Positions 16,611-24,730 are shown, numbered from the stretch's first letter. The stretch: DNA of 33,961 nucleotides from Acidobacteriota bacterium (GCA_023436715.1 JAEZIJ010000011.1:1-33961); one strand, 5' to 3'. Notes: generated by a model not told the origin, from the letters alone. Program-made: numbers and translations.

Positions 16611-17260
16611 ACTATTACCCCGTACTCCTGAACCTCAGGGGCAAGCGCTGCGCCGTCGTGGGCGACCGATGGGTGGTGGAGGAGCGTGTGCGCGGACTGC
16701 TGGAAGCGGGCGCCACTGTCACCGTGATCAGCCCGAAATTGCGTGACGCCCTGAAGCCGCTCCACGAGACGAGCGCCATTCAGTGGATTCCGCGAGAGTA
16801 TCGCACCGGCGATCTCGACGGATGCTTTCTCGTGGTCACTGCGACACGAGATACCGAACTGAGCCGCGGCATTTTTCGCGACGCGGAATCGAGCGGCGTC
16901 CTGGCCAGCGCCGTCGATGACGAGCCGCACTGCCGGTTCATCTACCCGGCCATACACAGGCAGGGCGGTCTGATCGTGGCCGTCTCGAGCAGTGGCCGCA
17001 GCCCCGCACTGGCCTCTCGGCTGCGCGACCGCTTCGCCCGTGACGCGGGACCCGAGTACGCCCGCCTTCTCGAACTCCTGGGCGAACTGCGCTCCCGGTT
17101 GCGCGAGCGCTTCCCGGATTTCGAAGACCGAAAGCGCATCTGCTACGAACTCGTCGATTCCGCAGCGCTCGATCTGCTCCGGGCCGGCGACGAGCGCGGT
17201 GCGCGCGAACTACTCGACTCCCTTATCGAACCCCGAAGGAGAGTGAATGCCGCAGACTGA
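16607..17260 (+). CDS. Siroheme synthase, Met8/CysG N-terminal-like (precorrin-2 dehydrogenase/ferrochelatase)
   Basis: A 217-residue protein starting with GTG at 16607 in a GTGA overlap with the sir stop. The fold is that of Met8 and the CysG N-terminus: YYPVLLNLRGKRCAVVGD, LLEAGATVTVISP, then the conserved AVDDEPHCRFIYPAI carrying the aspartate implicated in dehydrogenation and chelation, then SSSGRSPALASRLRD. It would oxidise precorrin-2 with NAD+ and insert iron to give siroheme for the reductase just upstream. The nucleotide loop is odd: families normally have GGGxVAxRK, whereas here it is GDRWVVEER. It overlaps cysH by 14 bp. Confidence 0.88.
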   Translation: MNYYPVLLNLRGKRCAVVGDRWVVEERVRGLLEAGATVTVISPKLRDALKPLHETSAIQWIPREYRTGDLDGCFLVVTATRDTELSRGIFRDAESSGVLASAVDDEPHCRFIYPAIHRQGGLIVAVSSSGRSPALASRLRDRFARDAGPEYARLLELLGELRSRLRERFPDFEDRKRICYELVDSAALDLLRAGDERGARELLDSLIEPRRRVNAAD

Positions 17261-17915
17261 ACCTATCGACGCCGTCGATCTGATCCGTTCCGTTCTCAAG
17301 CGCGAGGGCAAGCCGTGTTTCACTTGCAGCTTTCAGGCCGAGGACGTCGCGGCACTGCACATGGTGCTCCCGTTCCAGCCCGATATCCCCGTGCTGTTCC
17401 TCGAGACCGGCTACCATTTCGCCGAGACTTACTCCTACCGCGACCGGCTCGCGAAGAGCTGGGGCCTGAACCTGGTCAACGTGATGCCTAAGCTCACCCT
17501 GGAATCGCACGAAGCGGCCAATGGCGAGCTCTATCGAACCGAACCCGACCGCTGCTGCAAGCTGCGCAAGGTCGAGCCCCTGCTCGCGGCATTGGCGGAT
17601 TACGAAATCTGGTTCACGGGCCTGCGCCGGGAGCAGTCGCCCACGCGCGCCAATTTGCAGCAGATCGAATCGCACACGCTTCCATCCGGCAAGACTCTGG
17701 TCAAGGCGAGCCCGCTCGCATTCTGGACCTGGAAGGAAGTCTGGAGCTACCTGAAGGTGAACGAAATCGAGTACCTGCCGCTCTACGACCAGGGTTACCT
17801 GAGCATCGGCTGCGAGCCGTGCACGAGCCTGCCGGTAAACGACAATCCGCGCTCGGGCCGCTGGGGCGGGCAGAAACTGGAGTGCGGCATTCACACGTTC
17901 GACCGCGGAGAGTGA
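17247..17915 (+). CDS. cysH: Adenylylsulfate (APS) reductase, thioredoxin-dependent type
   Basis: A 222-residue member of the CysH family. Besides the catalytic Cys213 in KLECGIH, it has the Cys103-Cys104 pair and Cys189-x2-Cys192. This CC...CxxC set binds a [4Fe-4S] cluster and marks APS reductases; PAPS reductases such as the E. coli enzyme lack it. It should therefore reduce APS directly to sulfite and AMP with thioredoxin, without APS kinase. GAAGGAG just ahead of the ATG is a good ribosome-binding site inside the end of the previous gene. Confidence 0.93.
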   Translation: MPQTEPIDAVDLIRSVLKREGKPCFTCSFQAEDVAALHMVLPFQPDIPVLFLETGYHFAETYSYRDRLAKSWGLNLVNVMPKLTLESHEAANGELYRTEPDRCCKLRKVEPLLAALADYEIWFTGLRREQSPTRANLQQIESHTLPSGKTLVKASPLAFWTWKEVWSYLKVNEIEYLPLYDQGYLSIGCEPCTSLPVNDNPRSGRWGGQKLECGIHTFDRGE

Positions 17916-17950
17916 GATCCGTTGAAGATGCATCCGCCCAAGGTGGGGTC

Positions 17951-18012
17951 AGCCCTTCTGGGCTGCCGCCGGGCTTTGCCCGGCGTGGCACAGGCCAGGA
18001 GGCCTGTGCCAC
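17951..18012. repeat. Cluster of three perfect hairpins between cysH and cysT
   Basis: Three adjacent inverted repeats fill this gap: AGCCC-TTCT-GGGCT (17951-17964), CGCCGGGC-TTT-GCCCGGCG (17967-17985) and GTGGCACAGGCC-AGGA-GGCCTGTGCCAC (17985-18012). All arms pair without mismatch. The last hairpin ends directly against GGGTGA, the likely ribosome-binding site of cysT. This looks like an inserted REP/MITE-like unit inside the operon. It may stabilise or attenuate the mRNA. Confidence 0.85.
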
Positions 18013-18026
18013 GGGTGACGAAACAC

Positions 18027-18860
18027 ATGGCATCGCACAAGCGCAGAATCATACCCGGCTTCGGACTCACGTTCGGCTACACCGTGCTGTATCTCAGCCT
18101 GGTCGTGCTCATCCCGCTTTCGGCGCTCTTCCTGAAGGCCGCCAGCGTCTCGTGGGCCCAGTTCTGGGCGGCGGTATCCGCGCCGAGGGCCGTTGCCGCT
18201 TACCAGCTTACGTTTACGGCGTCCTTCATCGCGGCCGTAGTCAACGGAGTGTTCGGGTTCATCGTGGCCTGGACGTTGGTGCGGTACCGCTTCCCTGGAA
18301 AGCGCATCCTCGATGCCGTCATCGACTTGCCCTTCGCGCTGCCGACCGCGGTTTCCGGCATCTCTCTCGCGGCCATCTATTCCCGCAATGGCTGGCTGGG
18401 CCGGTATCTCTATGGTGCGGGAATCGAATCCGCCTTCTCGCCCCTCGGCGTCACCATAGCGCTGACCTTTGTCGGACTGCCATTTGTCGTCCGCACACTG
18501 CAACCGGCGCTCGAAGACCTCGACCCGGGCCTGGAGGAAGCAGCCGCCACACTCGGCGCCGGCCGCTGGCAGACGTTCCGCCGAGTCGTCCTGCCGAGCC
18601 TTCTCCCCTCCCTGATCACCGGTTTCGCTTTGGCATTTGCGCGCGCCTTGGGCGAATACGGCTCCGTGGTCTTCATCTCGGGAAACATGCCGCTCAAAAC
18701 GGAGATCGCATCGCTGCTCATCGTCTCCAAGCTCGAACAATACGACTATGCCGGAGCCGCTGCCATCGCGGTGGTGATGCTGCTGGCGTCTTTTGTCATG
18801 CTGCTCGCCATCAACGCGCTCCAGTATTGGACCGGAAACCGCTACAGGAGGGCCGCTTGA
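18027..18860 (+). CDS. cysT: Sulfate ABC transporter permease CysT (CysU)
   Basis: A 277-residue inner-membrane permease with about six membrane helices. The EAA loop is LEEAAATLGAGRWQTFRRVVLPSLLPSLITG, and ALGEYGSVVFISGNMP is the signature of the sulfate/molybdate permease group. With CysW it forms the channel for sulfate or thiosulfate import. The ATG at 18027 is chosen because the frame upstream (to 17922) runs through the hairpin repeats and gives an unnatural N-terminus; an in-frame GTG at 18015 is an alternative. Its stop overlaps the TTG of cysW. Confidence 0.93.
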   Translation: MASHKRRIIPGFGLTFGYTVLYLSLVVLIPLSALFLKAASVSWAQFWAAVSAPRAVAAYQLTFTASFIAAVVNGVFGFIVAWTLVRYRFPGKRILDAVIDLPFALPTAVSGISLAAIYSRNGWLGRYLYGAGIESAFSPLGVTIALTFVGLPFVVRTLQPALEDLDPGLEEAAATLGAGRWQTFRRVVLPSLLPSLITGFALAFARALGEYGSVVFISGNMPLKTEIASLLIVSKLEQYDYAGAAAIAVVMLLASFVMLLAINALQYWTGNRYRRAA

Positions 18861-19681
18861 AACGCCAACGTGAACCGCGCTGGATCAGGAACACCTTCAT
18901 CGCCGTCTCGGTGCTCTTCCTGGCATCGTTCCTCGTCCTCCCGCTCGTCGCGGTTTTCGCCGAGGCGTTCCGGAAGGGCGTGTCGGCATACCTGGCGAGT
19001 TTCAGCGACCCGGCGGCGCTCGACGCGATCCGTCTCACTCTGCTCGCGGCAGGCATCGCCGTCCCCGTCAACCTTGTATTCGGGCTCGCAGCCTCCTGGG
19101 CAATAGCGAAGTTCGCATTTCCCGGAAAAGCTTTCCTGGTGAGCCTCATCGATCTGCCGTTCGCGGTCTCGCCGGTCATTTCCGGACTGGTCTACATCCT
19201 CGTGTTCGGCCTCCAGGGCTGGGCGGGAGCATGGCTCGCATCTCGCGACCTGCGGATCATCTTCGCGGTGCCCGGCATCGTGCTTGCCACCATGTTCGTC
19301 ACCGTTCCGTTCGTCGCTCGCGAGTTGATCCCTCTCATGCAGGAGCAGGGGACCGAGGAGGAAGAGGCGGCCGTCGTGCTCGGCGCCAACGGCTGGCAGA
19401 CGTTCCGGCGCATCACGCTCCCGAACGTGAAATGGGGCCTGCTCTACGGCGTGATCCTGTGCAACGCGCGCGCAATGGGTGAGTTCGGAGCCGTCTCGGT
19501 GGTTTCCGGCCACATCCGCGGACTGACCAACACCATGCCACTTCACATCGAAATCCTATACAACGAGTACAACTTCGTTTCGGCGTTCGCGGTGGCGAGT
19601 CTGCTCGCACTGCTCGCCCTGGTCACGCTGGCGGCCAAGAGCCTTGTCGAGCTGAGAATGCGGCAGGAGGAATCATCGTGA
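18857..19681 (+). CDS. cysW: Sulfate ABC transporter permease CysW
   Basis: A 274-residue permease with about six membrane helices. The EAA loop is TEEEEAAVVLGANGWQTFRR, and ARAMGEFGAVSVVSGHIRGLTN matches CysW. The start is TTG at 18857, preceded by AGGAGG at 18846-18851 and overlapping the cysT stop by 4 bp. The frame is open much further upstream, but only this start gives the normal N-terminus (basic residues, then the first helix FIAVSVLFLASFLVLPLVAV). It ends in a 4-bp overlap with cysA. Confidence 0.93.
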   Translation: MKRQREPRWIRNTFIAVSVLFLASFLVLPLVAVFAEAFRKGVSAYLASFSDPAALDAIRLTLLAAGIAVPVNLVFGLAASWAIAKFAFPGKAFLVSLIDLPFAVSPVISGLVYILVFGLQGWAGAWLASRDLRIIFAVPGIVLATMFVTVPFVARELIPLMQEQGTEEEEAAVVLGANGWQTFRRITLPNVKWGLLYGVILCNARAMGEFGAVSVVSGHIRGLTNTMPLHIEILYNEYNFVSAFAVASLLALLALVTLAAKSLVELRMRQEESS

Positions 19682-20751
19682 GCATCGAGGTCCGGCACAT
19701 CTGGCGTACGTTCGGGAATTTCATCGCGCTTCAGGATGTGAATCTCGAAGTGCGCTCCGGTGAATTGATGGCGTTGCTCGGCCCGTCGGGGTCCGGGAAA
19801 ACCACCCTGCTCAGGATCATTGCCGGTCTCGAAGTGCCCGACCCCGTTCCGGGAAGCGCCGTGCTGTTTCGCGACCAGGACGTTTCGGCCCGGAACGCGG
19901 CCGAGCGGCAGGTGGGTTTCGTGTTCCAGCATTACGCCCTGTTCCGCAACATGACCGTGTTCGAAAACGTGGCGTTCGGCCTGCGCGTGCAGCCCAGAAA
20001 ATCCCGATCGTCCCAGGCCGCCATTCGCGCGAGAGTGCTGGAACTGCTCGAACTGGTTCACCTCCAGGACCTCGCCGGCCGCTACCCGTCCCAACTCTCG
20101 GGCGGGCAGCGCCAGAGGGTCGCGCTCGCACGCGCCCTGGCGATCCAGCCTCAAGTCCTGCTGCTCGACGAACCGTTCGGCGCGCTCGACGCCAAGGTTC
20201 GCCAGGGCCTGCGGACGTGGCTGCGCAAGCTGCACGATGAACTGCACGTCACTACCGTGCTGGTAACCCACGACCAGGACGAAGCGCTCGAGGTGGCCGA
20301 CCGCATCGTTGTGATGCACCAGGGCCACATCGAGCAGGTCGGCACGCCCGATGAGGTCTTCCACCACCCTGCGTCCGAATTCACGATGGAGTTTCTCGGA
20401 AGCGTGAATCTCTTTCGCGGCCGGATCGAAGCGGGCAAGGCAGTCTTCGGCCCATTGGTTTTCGAGGGGAAGGACATCGTCGCGGACGGCCTCGCCGCAA
20501 GGCTGTTCGTCCGTCCGCACGACCTCGACATCAGCTCCCGCCCGAACGGCAAGCCTTCGCTCCGAGCCCGGGTCCGCCGCATCCAATCGGCCGGTGCGCA
20601 GGTGAAAGTAGACCTGCTCTGCGAAACGGGTGAGCCCGTCAGCGTAACGATGGCCCACGAACGCTTCCGCGAGACGCCCCTCTCGCGCGACGACGAAGTG
20701 TTCCTCAGTATGCGCGACGGCCGCCTGTTTGTGCAGGATTATCTGATCTAG
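19678..20751 (+). CDS. cysA: Sulfate/thiosulfate ABC transporter ATP-binding protein
   Basis: A 357-residue ATPase. Walker A GPSGSGKT is at 35-42, the Q-loop Gln at 84, the signature LSGGQRQR at 140-147 and Walker B LLLDEP at 161-166, followed by the H-loop in VLVTHDQDEAL. The C-terminal extension (about 240-357) is the regulatory TOBE-like domain usual in CysA. It powers import through CysT/CysW at the inner membrane. It starts with GTG overlapping the cysW stop. It is the last gene of the operon; no sulfate-binding protein gene follows or precedes. Confidence 0.94.
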   Translation: MSIEVRHIWRTFGNFIALQDVNLEVRSGELMALLGPSGSGKTTLLRIIAGLEVPDPVPGSAVLFRDQDVSARNAAERQVGFVFQHYALFRNMTVFENVAFGLRVQPRKSRSSQAAIRARVLELLELVHLQDLAGRYPSQLSGGQRQRVALARALAIQPQVLLLDEPFGALDAKVRQGLRTWLRKLHDELHVTTVLVTHDQDEALEVADRIVVMHQGHIEQVGTPDEVFHHPASEFTMEFLGSVNLFRGRIEAGKAVFGPLVFEGKDIVADGLAARLFVRPHDLDISSRPNGKPSLRARVRRIQSAGAQVKVDLLCETGEPVSVTMAHERFRETPLSRDDEVFLSMRDGRLFVQDYLI

Positions 20752-20761
20752 CCGCCTGTTT

Positions 20762-20804
20762 GGGACCGGCGGGCATGCCGGGCCCGTTGCGCGCAGCCGC
20801 GCGC
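20762..20804. terminator. GC-rich double hairpin after cysA, possible operon terminator
   Basis: The first hairpin has arms GGGACCGGC (20762-20770) and GCCGGGCCC (20777-20785) with one mismatch around GGGCAT. The second is GCGCGC-AGCC-GCGCGC (20789-20804). They start 10 bp after the cysA stop. No U-tract follows, so an intrinsic terminator is not certain. The sequence also resembles the GGGCATGCCC-centred repeats elsewhere in the window. Confidence 0.55.
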
Positions 20805-20813
20805 CGGCTTCGG

Positions 20814-20843
20814 TTGACGCCTTTTATCGGTCAGATATATGAT
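20814..20843 (+). promoter_or_regulatory. Promoter ahead of the outer-membrane receptor gene
   Basis: TTGACG (20814-20819) and TATGAT (20838-20843) at 18-nt spacing are the best sigma-70-like pair in the window. TATATG (20836-20841) at 16 nt is an overlapping alternative. Initiation near 20850 would leave a leader of about 310 nt before the gene at 21164. Confidence 0.7.
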
Positions 20844-20847
20844 GTCT

Positions 20848-21163
20848 CCCAATGCGGACGGCACATTGGGAAGCGGACACCTACGCTTTCGCGCCGGGCC
20901 GCCGGGTAACTCCGGCGTGCTCAGAGACGCTACCCCCGCACGAGTCCGTCGCGCTTCGAGCCGCCGATACACGTATTCCCGTCCTACAAGGCGTCTCCGA
21001 ATGCAAAGCGCGGACGGCGCTGTTTACTACGAATCGTAAAGGGCAGCACGTGCTCACCCGGGAACCGGCCCGCTTCAATTCGGCTGTGACTCCTTTTCTT
21101 CCTCGCGTCGGGCTGCTCCAGAAACCAACACTGCTTCAACAGGTACGTTGAAAGGAGCAAGAA
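20848..21163 (+). other. Long 5' leader region of the receptor gene
   Basis: This 316-nt stretch begins with a hairpin, CCCAATG (20848-20854) with CATTGGG (20864-20870), right at the predicted transcript start. A 99-codon open frame starts at ATG 20852 and ends at 21151, just before the receptor's ribosome-binding site; its translation resembles no protein I know. I see no match to the cobalamin, TPP or SAM riboswitch consensus. The 3' end carries AAAGGAG (21151-21157). Confidence 0.5.
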
Positions 21164-24100
21164 TTGAGTCTTCTTGTGCGTAGTGGGCTGTTCATAGCCC
21201 TTCTAATCGCTGCTGTCTTACCCCTGAGCGCTCAGCTCGACAATGGGAACATTACCGGTCGTGTTACCGACCCGAGCGGCGCCGTTGTCATCGGCGCCCA
21301 AGTGACCGTAACCAACGTCCAAACCAACTTCGAAAACGTGACGCAGACCAACGCCGACGGGATGTATCGCGTGCAATCACTGCGTCCCGGATCTTACCGG
21401 GTCGTCATCACGGCCGCGGGGTTCAAAAGAACCGTGCGGGAAAACATCGAACTCCGTGCGGGCGACACGATGGGTATCAACCTCGTCCTCGAGGTCGGCG
21501 GAGTCAACGAATCCGTTTCGGTCACCGCGGAGATCCCGCTGCTTGAAACCGAAACCTCCTCAACCGGCCAGGTCGTGGCGGGCGACTACTTCTATAGCCT
21601 GCCCAACTTCCAACGAAACGTGAAAGGCATCCTCTACTTCACGCCTGGCCTCACCTATGCCGGCCTGAACTGGACGGGAAGCATGAGCGGCATGCACCTG
21701 AACGGACTTCGCAGCCGCGATATCGGCTTCTTCGAAGACGGCCAGTTGGGAACCATCGGCGACGGTATGACCACCGACTCCATCCTCAATACGATCGAGG
21801 ACGTGAAGGTGCTCACCACCACACTGCCCGCCGAGTACGGCCACTCCGCCGGCGGCGCCATCTCGGTCGTGAAGAAGACCGGAACCAACGAACTGCACGG
21901 CATGGCCTCCATGTACGGTCGCACCCGCCGCATGCAGCACCGCAAGTATTTCGACAAGTACCGCAACTCGCAAGCCCAGCCCGGTTGGGACAATGGGCCT
22001 GGGTTGATCTTCTATCAGCCGGACGCCCAGATCAGCGGCCCGGTATACATCCCCAAGCTGTATGACGGCAGGAACAAGACGTTCTTCCTGTTCGGCTGGC
22101 AGCGGATGCTCGAGAAGCAGAGCAAGCAGCAGCAAAGCACCGTGCCGACACTGGCCCAGCTGAACGGCGATTTCAGCTTCCCCGATGCGAACGGGATGCC
22201 GATCGGCCAGCCGATTTTCGATCCCCGCACCACGCGTCAGAACGCGGCCGGGAAATGGATGCGCGACCCGTTCCCGGACAACATTGCCCCCCGGTCGGCA
22301 TGGTCCCAGGTGGCCACGAAACTGGTGGGCATGAAGCCCTTCATGGAACCGAACGTCCCCGGAAAGATGTTCTCTACGGGACCGAACGGCAACATCATGA
22401 CGGCTCCGCTGAAGATCGTCGTCTGGGACAGCTACACCATGCGTGCCGATCAGCAGTTCAGTTCCAACCTGAAAGGCTACGGCACGTGGACCTACAACAG
22501 CCGGTTTGAGCGGCAGCCGCCATGGACGGTCGCCAATGACACGTTCGACTTCAGCCAGAACAAGAACGTCAGCAGGCAGAACACAGCCTCCATCGGCGCG
22601 ACCTGGGTAGCGTCGCCGACCATCATCAATGAGACCCGCGTCGGTTACTACCGCTACGATCAGCGCAGGCACTCGATCGCATACATGAAGGACTACGCCA
22701 AGCTGCTGGGGATCCCCGGCCTGCCCGTGGATACGATGCCGCAGATCTGGAACAATGACACCAACGTCACCAGGTTCACCGAGAGTCTCAACATCGGGCC
22801 GCCGAACCGGAACCTCCAGGAGGTGCTCACTTTCAAGAACGACACGACCAAGGTGAAGGGCACGCACGCGTTCAAGTGGGGCTATGAACTTATGCGCTAC
22901 CGCCAGAACCAGTGGGATGTCGGCAACCCGAGCGGCAGTTTCAACTACACGGGCACCAGCGAGCTATATGATGATAGCGGCCTCAACAAGCCCAACACCG
23001 GCAACTGGTTCGCCGGGTTCCTGGTGGGCGCGGTCAGCTCCGTCAATTTTGACCGTCGCATCAACGCCAACCTTCCGCGCGTCTGGCAGCATAGCTTCTA
23101 TGTGCAGGACGACTGGAAGCTCACCCCGACGCTAACTCTGAACATCGGTATGCGCTACTCGCTGGAGAGCCCGCCCGAGCAGAAGTACGGCTTGATCAGC
23201 ATCTTTGATCCCAACGCGATCGACACCTCGATCTACACCGACACCAACTTCACCTGCCCGCCGGGCGGTTGCAAGGGCGCATGGACTCATCCCAAGGGCG
23301 CCAAGGCTTACAACTGGGACAAGAACCGCTGGGACCCGCGCGTCGGCCTGGCTTGGCATCCGCTGGAGAAACTCGTCATCCGGAGCGGCTTCGCCCTCAC
23401 GCACATCGATATGCGGGGCGCCTTCCTGTACACCGACGAGATGATGACCGAATCCACGAGCATTTCGCAGACTCTCGGCAACCCGACGCCGTTGTTCTAC
23501 ATCGATAGCGGTCCGGGGCAGATCATCTACCCGGCGCGCCGGGCGGATGGTTCCGTGCCGTGGCGGGGCAACGTTGGTCGCCGCGATGCCAACCTTGCCG
23601 ACTCCAACATGCAGGCTGCTTACACCATGAGCTGGAACCTCGGCGTCCAGTATCAGGCTGCCAGGGACTACATGGTGGAAGTGCAGTACAAAGGCAGCGC
23701 GCAAGTCCGCGATAGCGGGTCCCAAGACCCCAACTCGCGGAGCGGGTCCTATGACCTCAACTCGCGGCCCTGGGGTATCATCCCGAACCCCAACGGCAGC
23801 GGGATGATGGATCTCAACCTTCCGGAGAACGCCCAGTTTCGGGAGAAGATCTGGCTCCCCACAGCGCAGTTGTCACGGCCTTGGAACCAGTGGGGGAACA
23901 TCAACTACCGGGGCAACAGCGGCCACCTCTCGCACCATGAGGGAACCGTCAAGCTGGAAAAGCGATTCTCGAAGGGCCTGAACTTCCTTACGTTCTACAC
24001 CTTCCAGAAGACGCTCGACGGCAACGCCTTTGGCACCCCTTACATCGACTGGCGCCTGAATAAGGGCCGGGTCGATTGGGACCAGGCGCATAACTTCACG

Positions 24101-24730
24101 GGAACCATGAACTATGCGCTTCCCATCGGCAAGGGCCGGCGGTGGATGAACCGCGGCGGCTGGATGAACACGCTGTTCGGCGGCTTTGATGTCGTGTGGA
24201 CCTACACCGTCACCAGCGGCGACCCCATCCCTCTCGGGCTCAACGGCGCAAACACCCAGAACTACCCGGGGTGGATGGGTACCTACGGCGACGCTATCCT
24301 GAACAAGGTTCCGACGGTGAGGGACGGCTGGCAGGATCTCGGTCCCGACCGGTTCAACCAGAACAATCAGAACTCCATGTTCGACTGCGGAACGTTTGTC
24401 GAGAAGGTGGGGAACGGTTGCATGACCTATATTCCGTCCTTCAGCCGCGGCAACAATGGAAGGAATGTCGCGAATCGGCAGCGGATCATTGCCGCGAGTA
24501 TGTCGGCGTCGAAAGAGGTTCCGATCAAGGAACGCCTGAAGTTCCAGTTCCGGTTCGACTTCCAGAACCCGTTCAAGTGGTTCAACTGGGGCGACCCGAA
24601 CGGCACTCTGGACATCAGCAACAAAAACAACGCCAAGAGCTTCGGCACCACCGGCGTCGGCAGCGAGGCAACCACAGCGGCTTACGGCGGCCTGCCTCTC
24701 ATGAACATCACCCTTGCTCTGAAGTGGTGA
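21164..24730 (+). CDS. TonB-dependent-receptor-like outer-membrane protein with carboxypeptidase-regulatory-like domain (Oar-like)
   Basis: A 1188-residue protein starting with TTG at 21164 behind AAAGGAG. Residues 1-24 are a signal peptide ending PLSAQ. Residues 28-110 are a carboxypeptidase-regulatory-like beta-sandwich (GNITGRVTDPSGAVVIGAQV through YRVQSLRPGSYRVVITAAGF). A plug-like domain follows (about 115-260, with GQVVAGDYFYSLP and INSE-like IEDVKVLTTTLPAEYGHSAGG). The remainder is a long beta-barrel of alternating aromatic strands ending LALKW, an aromatic C-terminus suited to outer-membrane insertion. No clear TonB box is seen. Such receptors are numerous in Acidobacteria; the ligand is unknown. 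No SusD-like partner is adjacent. Confidence 0.9.
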   Translation: MSLLVRSGLFIALLIAAVLPLSAQLDNGNITGRVTDPSGAVVIGAQVTVTNVQTNFENVTQTNADGMYRVQSLRPGSYRVVITAAGFKRTVRENIELRAGDTMGINLVLEVGGVNESVSVTAEIPLLETETSSTGQVVAGDYFYSLPNFQRNVKGILYFTPGLTYAGLNWTGSMSGMHLNGLRSRDIGFFEDGQLGTIGDGMTTDSILNTIEDVKVLTTTLPAEYGHSAGGAISVVKKTGTNELHGMASMYGRTRRMQHRKYFDKYRNSQAQPGWDNGPGLIFYQPDAQISGPVYIPKLYDGRNKTFFLFGWQRMLEKQSKQQQSTVPTLAQLNGDFSFPDANGMPIGQPIFDPRTTRQNAAGKWMRDPFPDNIAPRSAWSQVATKLVGMKPFMEPNVPGKMFSTGPNGNIMTAPLKIVVWDSYTMRADQQFSSNLKGYGTWTYNSRFERQPPWTVANDTFDFSQNKNVSRQNTASIGATWVASPTIINETRVGYYRYDQRRHSIAYMKDYAKLLGIPGLPVDTMPQIWNNDTNVTRFTESLNIGPPNRNLQEVLTFKNDTTKVKGTHAFKWGYELMRYRQNQWDVGNPSGSFNYTGTSELYDDSGLNKPNTGNWFAGFLVGAVSSVNFDRRINANLPRVWQHSFYVQDDWKLTPTLTLNIGMRYSLESPPEQKYGLISIFDPNAIDTSIYTDTNFTCPPGGCKGAWTHPKGAKAYNWDKNRWDPRVGLAWHPLEKLVIRSGFALTHIDMRGAFLYTDEMMTESTSISQTLGNPTPLFYIDSGPGQIIYPARRADGSVPWRGNVGRRDANLADSNMQAAYTMSWNLGVQYQAARDYMVEVQYKGSAQVRDSGSQDPNSRSGSYDLNSRPWGIIPNPNGSGMMDLNLPENAQFREKIWLPTAQLSRPWNQWGNINYRGNSGHLSHHEGTVKLEKRFSKGLNFLTFYTFQKTLDGNAFGTPYIDWRLNKGRVDWDQAHNFTGTMNYALPIGKGRRWMNRGGWMNTLFGGFDVVWTYTVTSGDPIPLGLNGANTQNYPGWMGTYGDAILNKVPTVRDGWQDLGPDRFNQNNQNSMFDCGTFVEKVGNGCMTYIPSFSRGNNGRNVANRQRIIAASMSASKEVPIKERLKFQFRFDFQNPFKWFNWGDPNGTLDISNKNNAKSFGTTGVGSEATTAAYGGLPLMNITLALKW
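23714..23767 (+). repeat. Two-copy 27-bp tandem repeat within the receptor gene
   Basis: Copies at 23714-23740 and 23741-23767 match at 24 of 27 bases and encode SGSQDPNSR then SGSYDLNSR. The segment probably lies in an extracellular loop of the barrel. It is in frame, so it only lengthens the loop. Confidence 0.85.

Noticed and set aside
17922..18026. Upstream extension of cysT through the hairpin cluster
   Set aside because: It would add 35 residues encoded by palindromic repeat DNA ahead of a normal CysT start; ATG 18027 has its own ribosome-binding site.
20848..21163. Known riboswitch (cobalamin, SAM or TPP) before the receptor gene
   Set aside because: I could not find the conserved core boxes of these classes by reading; an Rfam scan would be decisive.
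21560..22867. 435-codon minus-strand frame inside the receptor gene
   Set aside because: It is antisense to the receptor; the sequence is His/Val/Arg-rich with no known domain.
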